Shown here: positions 7,385 through 14,096 of the stretch, in pieces
Position numbering within the stretch: position 1 is the stretch's first letter
How the letters are laid out: each line of letters opens with the position of its first letter
DNA from: Bacillota bacterium
GTDB lineage: Bacteria; Bacillota_I; Bacilli_A; RFN20; CAG-826
Direction: 5' to 3'
Length of the DNA: 30,526 nt
Assembly (NCBI GenBank): GCA_023457325.1
Contig: JAEWLX010000053.1
Location: 1 to 30,526, forward strand
Program-made: the position numbers and the translations under genes
Notes under the pieces: generated by a model
Seen by the model: only the letters and a program-made list of their open reading frames with translations
Told to the model about the DNA's origin: nothing
Database searches by the model: none

Positions 7385-7413
7385 TTGTAATGACATTTTA
7401 ATGGTGCTATAAT
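7385..7413 (+). promoter_or_regulatory. Promoter of the DtxR/MntR-type regulator
   Basis: TTGTAA (7385-7390), 17-bp spacer, TATAAT (7408-7413), with an extended -10 TG at 7405-7406. Because the in-frame ATG at 7412 lies in the -10 box it cannot be the start; the gene must begin at ATG 7439. Confidence 0.75.
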
Positions 7414-7438
7414 GTTCGTGTTTAAGGATATAATCAAT

Positions 7439-7807
7439 ATGCAAAACACCACAAAGGCCATAGAAGATTACTTAGAAGCATTTTATATTCTTTATATTAA
7501 TAAAGAGCCGCTTGAATCTGCACGTGTGTCACGACAATTAAATGTCTCTCGACCAGCAGTCAATAAGGCTACTCATGAGTTAATGCGTTTAGGCTTTATT
7601 ACGAAAACACCATATTCGGAAATCGCATTCACTACAACTGGAAAACGAATCGCAAAAAAGGTTTACCACCGCCACACAACAATCAAGAAGTATTTGCTCG
7701 GATTGGGCGTCTCAGAGAAAAACGCCGACCGCGACTGTTGTTTGATAGAGCATGTATTATCTGAAGAAACATTTAAGAAAATTGAGGACTTAGTTAAAAA
7801 CAAATAA
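7439..7807 (+). CDS. DtxR/MntR-family metal-dependent repressor
   Basis: 122 residues: N-terminal winged helix-turn-helix (about 1-60; ARVSRQLNVSRPAVNKATHELMRLGFI) followed by a metal-binding dimerisation domain. Candidate ligands by alignment to MntR/DtxR are D10 (in IEDYLEAFYIL), a histidine in YHRHTT, and C-x2-E-H in DCCLIEHVLS. The cysteine at the DtxR C102 position, where Bacillus MntR has Glu, favours Fe(II) sensing, although the usual ancillary-site glutamate appears to be lysine. Like MntR it lacks the C-terminal SH3 domain. It is divergent from feoA, so it is inferred to repress feo when iron is ample. The start at 7439 has AAGGA 11 nt upstream; an upstream ATG at 7412 lies inside the promoter. 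Confidence 0.85.
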   Translation: MQNTTKAIEDYLEAFYILYINKEPLESARVSRQLNVSRPAVNKATHELMRLGFITKTPYSEIAFTTTGKRIAKKVYHRHTTIKKYLLGLGVSEKNADRDCCLIEHVLSEETFKKIEDLVKNK

Positions 7808-7809
7808 AC

Positions 7810-7843
7810 AAAGACTTCTTCGCTATTGAAAAAGTCTTTTTTT
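7810..7843 (+). terminator. Terminator of the DtxR-family gene, possibly bidirectional
   Basis: A 12-bp stem with one mismatch (7810-7821 with 7828-7839), 6-nt loop and a T-run to 7843. It starts 2 nt after the regulator stop. On the other strand the same hairpin is followed by a partly T-rich stretch and could also end the aguB transcript. Confidence 0.8.
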
Positions 7844-7851
7844 AAGGTTAT

Positions 7852-7868
7852 TTTGTAATACTTACAAA
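7852..7868. repeat. Short perfect inverted repeat downstream of aguB
   Basis: TTTGTAA (7852-7858), 3-nt spacer, TTACAAA (7862-7868). It lies 15 nt past the aguB stop with no T-tract. It may be a 3'-end hairpin. Confidence 0.3.
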
Positions 7869-7883
7869 GATATTAAGTCTTGG

Positions 7884-8747
7884 TTAGTTATCTTTTGAGT
7901 CATCAAGTTTAATGATGCTAGCGTATAAATCGGGGCGACGATCGCGAAAAACACCCCACGATACTCGTTTTTTATTGATTGCTTCTAAATCAAAATCAGC
8001 GATAGCAAAATTTTCTTCAACCCGGGATAGTTCGATAACTTTGTTACCATCTTCATCGGCGATAAAACTGCCTCCAAAAAAAGTCATGCTTGAATCTTTA
8101 TCACTTTCCGTACCAATACGATTGGATGCCAAAACCGGAACAATATTTGCAGCAGCGTGCCCCTTCATCGTGTTTTGCCAGTGATCTTTTGAATCTTTTG
8201 GAAGGATGGGTTCGCTACCAATTGCAGTTGGGTAAACGATGATTTCTGCTCCCATTAAAACGAGACTGCGGGCCATTTCGGGAAACCATTGATCCCAACA
8301 TATTCCGACACCAACTTTACCGTATTTTGTTTTATAGACTTTAAAGCCAGTATCGCCTGGCGAAAAGTAAAATTTTTCTTCATAACATTCGCCAGTTGGG
8401 ATATGAGATTTTCGGTATAAACCAAGATTTTTTCCATCAGCGTCAATCATAACTAAAGAGTTAAAATGCACATTGCCGGCTTTTTCAAAAAATGATATTG
8501 GTAAGACAACTTCTAACTCTTGGGCTAGTCTTTGAAAATGAACAATCGTCGGTGAAGAATTCAATTCTTCGGACAATGAAAAATAGTCGTAGTTTTCCTT
8601 TTGGCAAAAGTAAGGGGTCTTAAATAGCTCCGGTAAAAGAATAATTTTTGCACCTTGGGCAGATGCTTTTCGCACTATTTGTTCAGCTTTTGCGAGGTTA
8701 TCTTGAATATCCCACGACATTTTTAACTGAGTAATGGCTACTTTCAT
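7884..8747 (-). CDS. aguB: N-carbamoylputrescine amidase
   Basis: 287 residues, a full-length nitrilase-superfamily enzyme with catalytic triad E40 (LLPELF), K113 (YRKSHIP) and C150 (GICWDQWFPE). The segment IPTGECYEEKFYFSPGDTGFKV is characteristic of N-carbamoylputrescine amidases, which hydrolyse N-carbamoylputrescine to putrescine, CO2 and ammonia in the cytosol. The start codon overlaps the upstream fusion gene's stop by 4 nt, so translation is coupled and the product of the upstream deiminase domain is this enzyme's expected substrate. Together the two genes cover arginine to putrescine. No independent promoter is seen; the hairpins downstream (7852-7868, 7810-7839) may end the transcript. 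Confidence 0.92.
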   Translation of the reverse strand: MKVAITQLKMSWDIQDNLAKAEQIVRKASAQGAKIILLPELFKTPYFCQKENYDYFSLSEELNSSPTIVHFQRLAQELEVVLPISFFEKAGNVHFNSLVMIDADGKNLGLYRKSHIPTGECYEEKFYFSPGDTGFKVYKTKYGKVGVGICWDQWFPEMARSLVLMGAEIIVYPTAIGSEPILPKDSKDHWQNTMKGHAAANIVPVLASNRIGTESDKDSSMTFFGGSFIADEDGNKVIELSRVEENFAIADFDLEAINKKRVSWGVFRDRRPDLYASIIKLDDSKDN

Positions 8748-11362
8748 AAAAGAAGTTCTCCTTTTCTTCCTTCCGGTATTTGCATTGTTATACAGTGAAT
8801 ATTCCCGCCACCGAGCAAGATTTCTCTCGTATTGATTTGAATGATTTGTTTGTCAGGATAAAGGCCTTTAAATTGTTCAAATGCGACAGCGTCTTCAGCC
8901 ACGCCAAACGCAGGAAGAATAACAAAATTCTTACCCTGATAATAATTAATATATGATGCAGCTAAGCGCATATTTGGTTCACGCTTTTTGGCGTTTGATC
9001 TTGAGCCCCGAATACCTTTAGCTTCTTCTTTATTCATATACATTGGCTTGGGTAACTTTATTTTTACTATTTCTAAAGGGTTACCTTCAGCATCTGTTTC
9101 ATTTTTCAAAACTTTGTAGGCATCATGGGAATATTTGTACTGCGGGTCACTTCGATCGGTTGTCCAGGCCAAAGCGACAACGCCGGGTCTAACAAAGCAA
9201 GCCATGTTATCGACGTGCTCGCTTGTTTCATCCTGATAAATGCCGTTTTTTATCCAGATGACTTTACTAACACCTAAATTTGTTTTGAGTGTTTCTTCGA
9301 TTTCTTGTTTGCTCATGTGAGGATTGCGACCTTTTGACAAAAGACAAGCTTCCGTTACTAAACAAGTTCCCTTTCCATCGACGTGGATACTTCCGCCCTC
9401 TAGGACAAAGTCATCGATATAATAACTATCCAAATGCATTTTTTTAGAAACGTGGCTGGCGAGTTTGTCATCATCATAATAATTTGTATACAATCCGCCT
9501 TCATCTCCCCGCCAAGCATTAAAGCGAAAGTCGACGGTCCGTAATTTCCAACTCTTCTTAACGAAGATCGGGGCATTATCGCGAGCCCAGGCGTCGTTGT
9601 ATTTTACTTTTATTATCGAGACATTTTCTATATTAGAAAACTCACCCGCAACCGCGTCGTAAATGTTTGGATGAATGCCAACGACAACTGGTTCGAATTT
9701 AACAATAGCGCGAACGACTTCCTTATAAGCATCGCGAGCTGGCTTTGCACCCAAGCGCCAAGTATCTTTTCTAAATGGTAGTAGAATAAACGTCGCTTGA
9801 TGTTCATCACCTTCAAAAGGCATCATATATCCATCATTATGGGGCGTTGTGATTCGTTTTGAAGAATAATCAAGATAAGCCTTCTGATAGGATGAGAAAC
9901 GCTTCCAGTTTTCTTTATCGATGACATTAACGGTCCCGTCGCTATAATCACTAAGCATGGTGATACCTGTTTCCTTGTATGTTTTGATTCGTTCAATCAA
10001 ATCGCTTGTGAATATTTCACCAGGAATAATTAAGGGGATGCCTGGAGGATAAATCATAATTGATTCTTTGGAAATTTGATTGGCGGCTTCAAGAATCGAT
10101 ATCCGCTTGCTTGGGGCATAAAAGGCCGAACGTGGCCGAACAAGCAAGAAAGGAAAACTAACACTAAAGCTATGGCGAGGATATATTATATTGCGGTTAT
10201 AATGCTGATGACTGATCTCTTTTAAAGCCGAGAACAAGTGTCGCAAATGCTCTTTTTTAGTGCCGATTGCCAAAATTCCTAAGATGACATATGTCTCTGC
10301 TAGTTCAACTTGAATTTGATATTTTTCCTTTAAAAGATAATAAAGGTCGAACCCGCTCAAATCGAGATGATCTAATTCAATGACGAGCTTTGTTTCATCG
10401 TAGTCAAAACATCCTTTTTGTAGAAAGTGCTCTCGACCACGTGGTATAAAGCCTTTGATTTTCGCGATTTGTTCGCGTGCATATTTAGATAATTCCAAAA
10501 CAACATCCATTGTTTCTTGTCCTTTTGTCGCCGCGAAATGCCGCGCAGCATCAATGCTAGCAATCAAAAGATTGGAGGGCGATGTTGTATTTATAATATT
10601 CAACGATTTTTGGACTTCAACTGGATTAACGCGTTCACCTTTTAAAAGTAGAACGCTCGATTGAGTTAACGAGCCACCCGTTTTGTGAAAGGATACACTA
10701 GCTAAGTCGGCATCAGCTTCCATGGCTGAGATGGGTCCGTTTTTGCTGAAATAGTAATGAGCACCATGAGCTTCATCGACAAGAACAGCCACATTGTGAG
10801 CGTGTGCGAATTTAGTAATTTCTTTTAAATCGGCAATCGCGCCAAAATAAGTCGGATTAATAACTAAAACAGCCTTAGCGCTTGGGTATCTTAAAATAGC
10901 CCGTTTATAATCATCGACAGTGGGCTGATTGGCGATTTCGAGTTGACGATCAATTTTCGGCATAACATAAATCGGTATTGATCCAGAAAGGACTAGGGCA
11001 CTAATAATTGATTTATGAACATTGCGAGGAAGAATTATTTTGTCTTTTGCTTTGCAAACCGACATGATCATAGCAATGATTCCACTCGTTGTGCCATTGA
11101 CTAAAAAGAAACTGTGATCGGCGCCAGTAAAATCGGCCATCAATTCCTGTGCTTGTTTAATAACCCCTGTCGGGTGTGGTAATGAGTCTAAACCAATCGG
11201 GGCATTGACATCGCTTTTAAAAGCTTTGCCACCTAAAAAATCCTTGAACTTGTTTTCCGCGTTTCCCAAATGATGTCCTGGAACATCAAAAGGAGATATT
11301 TTTTCATTAACGTATTTGATTAAAGCATCGAGAAAGGGTGTCTGGTTTTGGTTTAATTTCAT
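8744..11362 (-). CDS. Fused Orn/Lys/Arg-type (arginine) decarboxylase - agmatine deiminase
   Basis: 872 residues in one open frame. Residues 1 to about 485 form a fold-type I PLP decarboxylase of the Bacillus SpeA/YaaO type: DVPGHHLG (26-33), DEAHG (196-200) and SFHKTGG (224-230), where K227 should bind PLP. Residues about 500-872 form a complete agmatine deiminase beginning KRITTPHNDGYMMPFEGDEHQATF: NDAWARDNAPIFV (589-601), LEGGSIHVDGKGT (654-666), DETSEHVDN (711-719) and GGGNIHCIT (851-859) with nucleophile C857. A linker of about 15 residues joins them. The chain is predicted to turn arginine into agmatine and then N-carbamoylputrescine, the substrate of the coupled aguB. Arginine specificity is inferred from the fusion. 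The deiminase loop reads RDNAP where many homologues have RD-x-GP. A possible -10 (TAATAT, 14 nt before ATG) is visible, but no Shine-Dalgarno. Confidence 0.92.
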   Translation of the reverse strand: MKLNQNQTPFLDALIKYVNEKISPFDVPGHHLGNAENKFKDFLGGKAFKSDVNAPIGLDSLPHPTGVIKQAQELMADFTGADHSFFLVNGTTSGIIAMIMSVCKAKDKIILPRNVHKSIISALVLSGSIPIYVMPKIDRQLEIANQPTVDDYKRAILRYPSAKAVLVINPTYFGAIADLKEITKFAHAHNVAVLVDEAHGAHYYFSKNGPISAMEADADLASVSFHKTGGSLTQSSVLLLKGERVNPVEVQKSLNIINTTSPSNLLIASIDAARHFAATKGQETMDVVLELSKYAREQIAKIKGFIPRGREHFLQKGCFDYDETKLVIELDHLDLSGFDLYYLLKEKYQIQVELAETYVILGILAIGTKKEHLRHLFSALKEISHQHYNRNIIYPRHSFSVSFPFLLVRPRSAFYAPSKRISILEAANQISKESIMIYPPGIPLIIPGEIFTSDLIERIKTYKETGITMLSDYSDGTVNVIDKENWKRFSSYQKAYLDYSSKRITTPHNDGYMMPFEGDEHQATFILLPFRKDTWRLGAKPARDAYKEVVRAIVKFEPVVVGIHPNIYDAVAGEFSNIENVSIIKVKYNDAWARDNAPIFVKKSWKLRTVDFRFNAWRGDEGGLYTNYYDDDKLASHVSKKMHLDSYYIDDFVLEGGSIHVDGKGTCLVTEACLLSKGRNPHMSKQEIEETLKTNLGVSKVIWIKNGIYQDETSEHVDNMACFVRPGVVALAWTTDRSDPQYKYSHDAYKVLKNETDAEGNPLEIVKIKLPKPMYMNKEEAKGIRGSRSNAKKREPNMRLAASYINYYQGKNFVILPAFGVAEDAVAFEQFKGLYPDKQIIQINTREILLGGGNIHCITMQIPEGRKGELLL

Positions 11363-11407
11363 AGCAAGTAAATCTTATATTATCCGCACAAGGCGCGCAA
11401 CCAAAAC

Positions 11408-11426
11408 TAATTTTCAATGAAAATTA
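11408..11426 (-). terminator. Weak AT-rich hairpin after the esterase gene
   Basis: TAATTTTC and GAAAATTA pair around 3 nt on the minus strand, followed by AG-free GTTTT. It begins 12 nt past the esterase stop. The stem is AT-rich and the T-tract short, so this is a weak candidate. Confidence 0.35.
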
Positions 11427-11437
11427 TTAAACAATCG

Positions 11438-12346
11438 TTAGAAATCCTGTAAGAAGAAGGCAATCATCGCGTCATTTGTGCGTCTTCCTTCCTCGCTATT
11501 TGGAAGGACGAGATTATACACATGGCGGACTTTAGCTTTCAAGGTAGATTCAAAATGATAATGGTGCGGTAGATTTTGCCGCATCAGTTCATCATTAAGC
11601 ATAAAACTATGTTTCTTAAGAAAATCGTTGTGGCATGAGGAGACAAAAACAGGATCAGGTTTAACTGTTTTAATATAATAGGCCGGGTTATTCATTTTTA
11701 AGAACTCGCCATCAAGATAGCGATTCGAAAACAAGGTCGGCATTGCCGATTTATGAATAACGCTTTTGGCGTATTCAACTACTTCCTCAAAATCATAAAC
11801 AGCGCAGTTCATCGCCACACATTTAACGCGAACGTTTGGCAGACGGTCAAGCTTATAGTAGGCTTGCGCTTCCTGAGATTTAAGCACTAAATCCGTTAAC
11901 AAGGCGAGATGCCCTCCCGCCGAGTCCCCGAGCAAGATAAGATTGTCAAGCGAGAGTTCGTATTTGTTCTTATTTTTTACCAAAAAATTAAGGGCGGTAA
12001 AAATGTCAATAACTTGCTGTTTAATAGTTGTCGTTTCATTAACAAGAGTGTAGTTTATTGAAACAACCGAAAAACCTTTTGATACCAGGTAAGAATTAAA
12101 GATGTAATTCAATCCCTTAAAACCAAAAGCATAAGATCCACCATGAATGTCAAAAACAAGATGGCCATTTCGTTTGTCTGACGGATGATAAATATCTAAT
12201 AAGTGTTCGACTTTGCCGTCGCCAGCGTAATCAACATCAGTCCACCCTCTCATCTCAGTAAACGGCTTCGTTTTACGAATGCGTTTTTCCTCGTAAATAT
12301 CGAGGGTCTTTTTAAAGATGCGCAGTGATGGTCGAAAAATGAACAT
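11438..12346 (-). CDS. Alpha/beta-hydrolase, esterase/lipase family
   Basis: 302 residues. The oxyanion motif HGG (68-70, in VFDIHGGSYAFG) and nucleophile elbow GDSAG (140-144, S142) place it in the hormone-sensitive-lipase/BD-FAE-like group of carboxylesterases; the C-terminal KVRHVYNL probably supplies the histidine. No signal peptide is evident, so it is probably cytosolic. The substrate is unknown. GAGGT lies 7 nt before the ATG. A perfect 7-1-7 palindrome (12358-12372) directly precedes the Shine-Dalgarno and could be an operator or a leader hairpin. It is a different subtype from the HSL esterase at 20233-21207 (HGG rather than HGGG). Confidence 0.8.
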   Translation of the reverse strand: MFIFRPSLRIFKKTLDIYEEKRIRKTKPFTEMRGWTDVDYAGDGKVEHLLDIYHPSDKRNGHLVFDIHGGSYAFGFKGLNYIFNSYLVSKGFSVVSINYTLVNETTTIKQQVIDIFTALNFLVKNKNKYELSLDNLILLGDSAGGHLALLTDLVLKSQEAQAYYKLDRLPNVRVKCVAMNCAVYDFEEVVEYAKSVIHKSAMPTLFSNRYLDGEFLKMNNPAYYIKTVKPDPVFVSSCHNDFLKKHSFMLNDELMRQNLPHHYHFESTLKAKVRHVYNLVLPNSEEGRRTNDAMIAFFLQDF

Positions 12347-12357
12347 AAATCTACCTC

Positions 12358-12372
12358 ACAAAATCATTTTGT
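12358..12372. promoter_or_regulatory. Palindrome in the esterase leader
   Basis: ACAAAAT, one central base, ATTTTGT: a perfect 7-bp inverted repeat ending next to the GAGGT Shine-Dalgarno of the esterase gene. It may bind a repressor or mask the ribosome site. AT-rich, so chance is possible. Confidence 0.35.
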
Positions 12373-12389
12373 AATAGCAAATAACCGAC

Positions 12390-12415
12390 AAAAAACACGG
12401 ATAATACGTATTTTT
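12390..12415 (-). terminator. coaD terminator
   Basis: On the minus strand AAAAATACG (12415-12407) pairs with CGTGTTTTT (12399-12391) with one G-U pair and a 7-nt loop; the T-run forms the 3' side of the stem and runs to 12390. It overlaps the coaD stop codon. Confidence 0.55.
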
Positions 12416-12902
12416 ACTTTCTTTCGCGTATTTTTTCGCCAATAAAAGAAGCTAATCCTTTAGGGACATAAGGGGAAATATCGGCATTGAATAAAGCCAG
12501 TTCTTTTATATACGAAGCGGAGATAAAAAGGTTATCGGTTGAGGGAAACATAATAAGCGTTTCAATGTTTGGATCGCTCGTGTGATTAAACTGATACATC
12601 GTAATTTCATTTAAGTAATCGTTAACGTTTCTAACGCCGCGGATTATAACCCCATCACCTTTTGATCGAACATAATCAACAAGGAGCAAATCGCTTTGTT
12701 CAACAATAACGTTATGTAGGTGAGCGGTTGCTTTTTTTATCATTCCCGCTCTTTCATCGGCTGTAAAAAGATAATGTTTATTGGGATTAACGGCAACAAC
12801 AACGAATACTTGTTCAAAAATACGCGATATTCTTTCGATAATATCGATATGACCATTTGATACTGGGTCAAATGAACCCGGATAAATTGCTTTCTTTTTC
12901 AT
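12414..12902 (-). CDS. coaD: Phosphopantetheine adenylyltransferase
   Basis: 162 residues, the usual length. GSFDPVSNGH (9-18) is the nucleotidyltransferase motif, with serine in place of the more common threonine of TNGH. K42, the RGVR motif (88-91) and ISASYIKE near 127-134 match substrate and ATP contacts. It transfers AMP to 4'-phosphopantetheine to make dephospho-CoA in the cytosol. The middle is somewhat divergent (RGVRNVNDYLNEITMYQFN where RGLRAVSDFEYE...N is typical). There is no Shine-Dalgarno: an extended -10 (TGATAAAAT) lies exactly 6 nt upstream of the ATG, suggesting a leaderless message. Confidence 0.93.
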   Translation of the reverse strand: MKKKAIYPGSFDPVSNGHIDIIERISRIFEQVFVVVAVNPNKHYLFTADERAGMIKKATAHLHNVIVEQSDLLLVDYVRSKGDGVIIRGVRNVNDYLNEITMYQFNHTSDPNIETLIMFPSTDNLFISASYIKELALFNADISPYVPKGLASFIGEKIRERK

Positions 12903-12908
12903 ATTATA

Positions 12909-12917
12909 ATTTTATCA
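12909..12917 (-). promoter_or_regulatory. Extended -10 of coaD, leaderless arrangement
   Basis: Minus strand TG (12917-12916), one base, TAAAAT (12914-12909), then 6 nt to the ATG at 12902. A conventional alternative pair with a longer leader is TTGATA (12959-12954), 16 bp, TAATAT (12937-12932), but no Shine-Dalgarno would follow. Confidence 0.45.
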
Positions 12918-12978
12918 CAACTATCCGAGGGATATTATCGAAATTTCGCTTTTTATCAACATAACTTAGTAATTGATG

Positions 12979-13006
12979 TTTACATTTTCTTTTTATTATA
13001 TAATAA
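12979..13006 (+). promoter_or_regulatory. Promoter of the epimerase/reductase gene
   Basis: TTTACA (12979-12984), 16-bp spacer, TAATAA (13001-13006), with an overlapping TATAAT at 12999-13004. The exact -10 register is uncertain. A strong AGGAGG Shine-Dalgarno follows before ATG 13023. Confidence 0.45.
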
Positions 13007-13022
13007 AGAAGGAGGAGGAATT

Positions 13023-14066
13023 ATGAAAAAAGTTATTTACTATATTACTGGAGCGACCGGACACCTCGGTCGAACGATTGCCAACATGCTTCTAGCTCTT
13101 AAGAAAACGATTGTCGCTTTCATTCTTCCCCGCGACAAAAAACGCCACTTCAATAAACACGATGGCGGGCAAATATACTTTGTCGAAGGTGATATAACTA
13201 AGTGCGACGATATCGAAAAATTCTTAGATTTTAAGTCTACTGATGCAATGCAAATTGTCATTCATTGCGCTGGCGTTATTACTGTCGAAAAGTCCTTCAA
13301 TAAAGGCATCTATGATATTAATGTCGGAGGCACAAAAAATATCGTCGATATCGCCAAAAAAAGAAAGGTCGAGAAGTTTGTCTATGTTTCAAGTGTCCAC
13401 GCCCTCAAGGAACTACCGAAAAATAAGATAATCAGTGAACAGACAAGTTTTAATCCGGAGGAAGTAAACGGCTTTTATGCAAAAACGAAAGCCGAGGCAA
13501 GTCAATATGTCATCGATGCTTGTAATGATGGTCTTAACGGCATTATCGTTCACCCTTCTGGCATTATCGGACCTAACGACGAAATGAATGGACACTTTAC
13601 TGCCGTTATTAATAACGTTCTTGATGGATCGTTGACTTCAATTGTCAAAGGTGGTTACAACATTGTTGATGTCCGCGACGTTGCGGATGGAATTATTAAA
13701 GCAACAGAAAAAGGACAAAACGGAAAGACTTATCTTCTCTCTGGTGAGTATCATACTGTTTATGAAATTATTGAAATGGCTTGCCGAATCGCCAAAATAA
13801 AAAAAATTCGCCATATTCTCCCAATTTGGTTTGTAAAACTATTCGCACCCCTCGCCCTTCTTTGGTCAAAAATTAAACGGCAGCCACCAATTTTCACGGC
13901 ATATTCTATGAATACACTTGTGTCCAACTCGAACTTCTCTAACTCATTAGCAATCCGAGAACTTGGATTTTCGATTCGTCCTTTTCATAACACCATGGAA
14001 GACACCGTTAATGACTTACTTACCAAAAAAGCAGAGTTAGCGAAAAGCAAAAAGACCAAGAAGTAA
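13023..14066 (+). CDS. NAD(P)-dependent epimerase/reductase, extended SDR family
   Basis: 347 residues. The Rossmann motif TGATGHLG (9-16; G10, G13, G16) binds NAD(P), and the catalytic set is S123/S124 with Y152-x3-K156 (GFYAKTK). Overall layout resembles dihydroflavonol-4-reductase or 3-beta-hydroxysteroid-dehydrogenase-like sugar or ketone reductases: VSSVHALKE, HPSGIIGPND and a GGYNIVDVRDVADG segment. Probably cytosolic; a hydrophobic stretch near 265-280 could be a membrane contact. The substrate cannot be told. It has a strong AGGAGG Shine-Dalgarno, unlike its divergent neighbour coaD. The DUF3810 gene follows after 30 nt, with its own -10 box. Confidence 0.85.
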   Translation: MKKVIYYITGATGHLGRTIANMLLALKKTIVAFILPRDKKRHFNKHDGGQIYFVEGDITKCDDIEKFLDFKSTDAMQIVIHCAGVITVEKSFNKGIYDINVGGTKNIVDIAKKRKVEKFVYVSSVHALKELPKNKIISEQTSFNPEEVNGFYAKTKAEASQYVIDACNDGLNGIIVHPSGIIGPNDEMNGHFTAVINNVLDGSLTSIVKGGYNIVDVRDVADGIIKATEKGQNGKTYLLSGEYHTVYEIIEMACRIAKIKKIRHILPIWFVKLFAPLALLWSKIKRQPPIFTAYSMNTLVSNSNFSNSLAIRELGFSIRPFHNTMEDTVNDLLTKKAELAKSKKTKK

Positions 14067-14084
14067 TTTTGCTTAGGAATAACA

Positions 14085-14090
14085 TATAAT
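14085..14090 (+). promoter_or_regulatory. -10 box of the DUF3810 gene, leaderless arrangement
   Basis: Perfect TATAAT ending 6 nt before ATG 14097, so transcription would start at about the A of the start codon. The only AGGA lies about 20 nt upstream of the ATG, too far to serve. No good -35 box was seen. Confidence 0.45.
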
Positions 14091-14096
14091 ATAGCC

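Noticed and set aside
7412..7438. Earlier ATG for the DtxR-family regulator
   Set aside because: It overlaps the TATAAT box at 7408-7413, so it would not be transcribed; ATG 7439 has an AAGGA site upstream.
7382..12375. The 10-mer ATTTTGTAAT at 7382, 7850 and 12366
   Set aside because: AT-rich and short; three copies in an AT-rich 30-kb window can arise by chance and the contexts differ.
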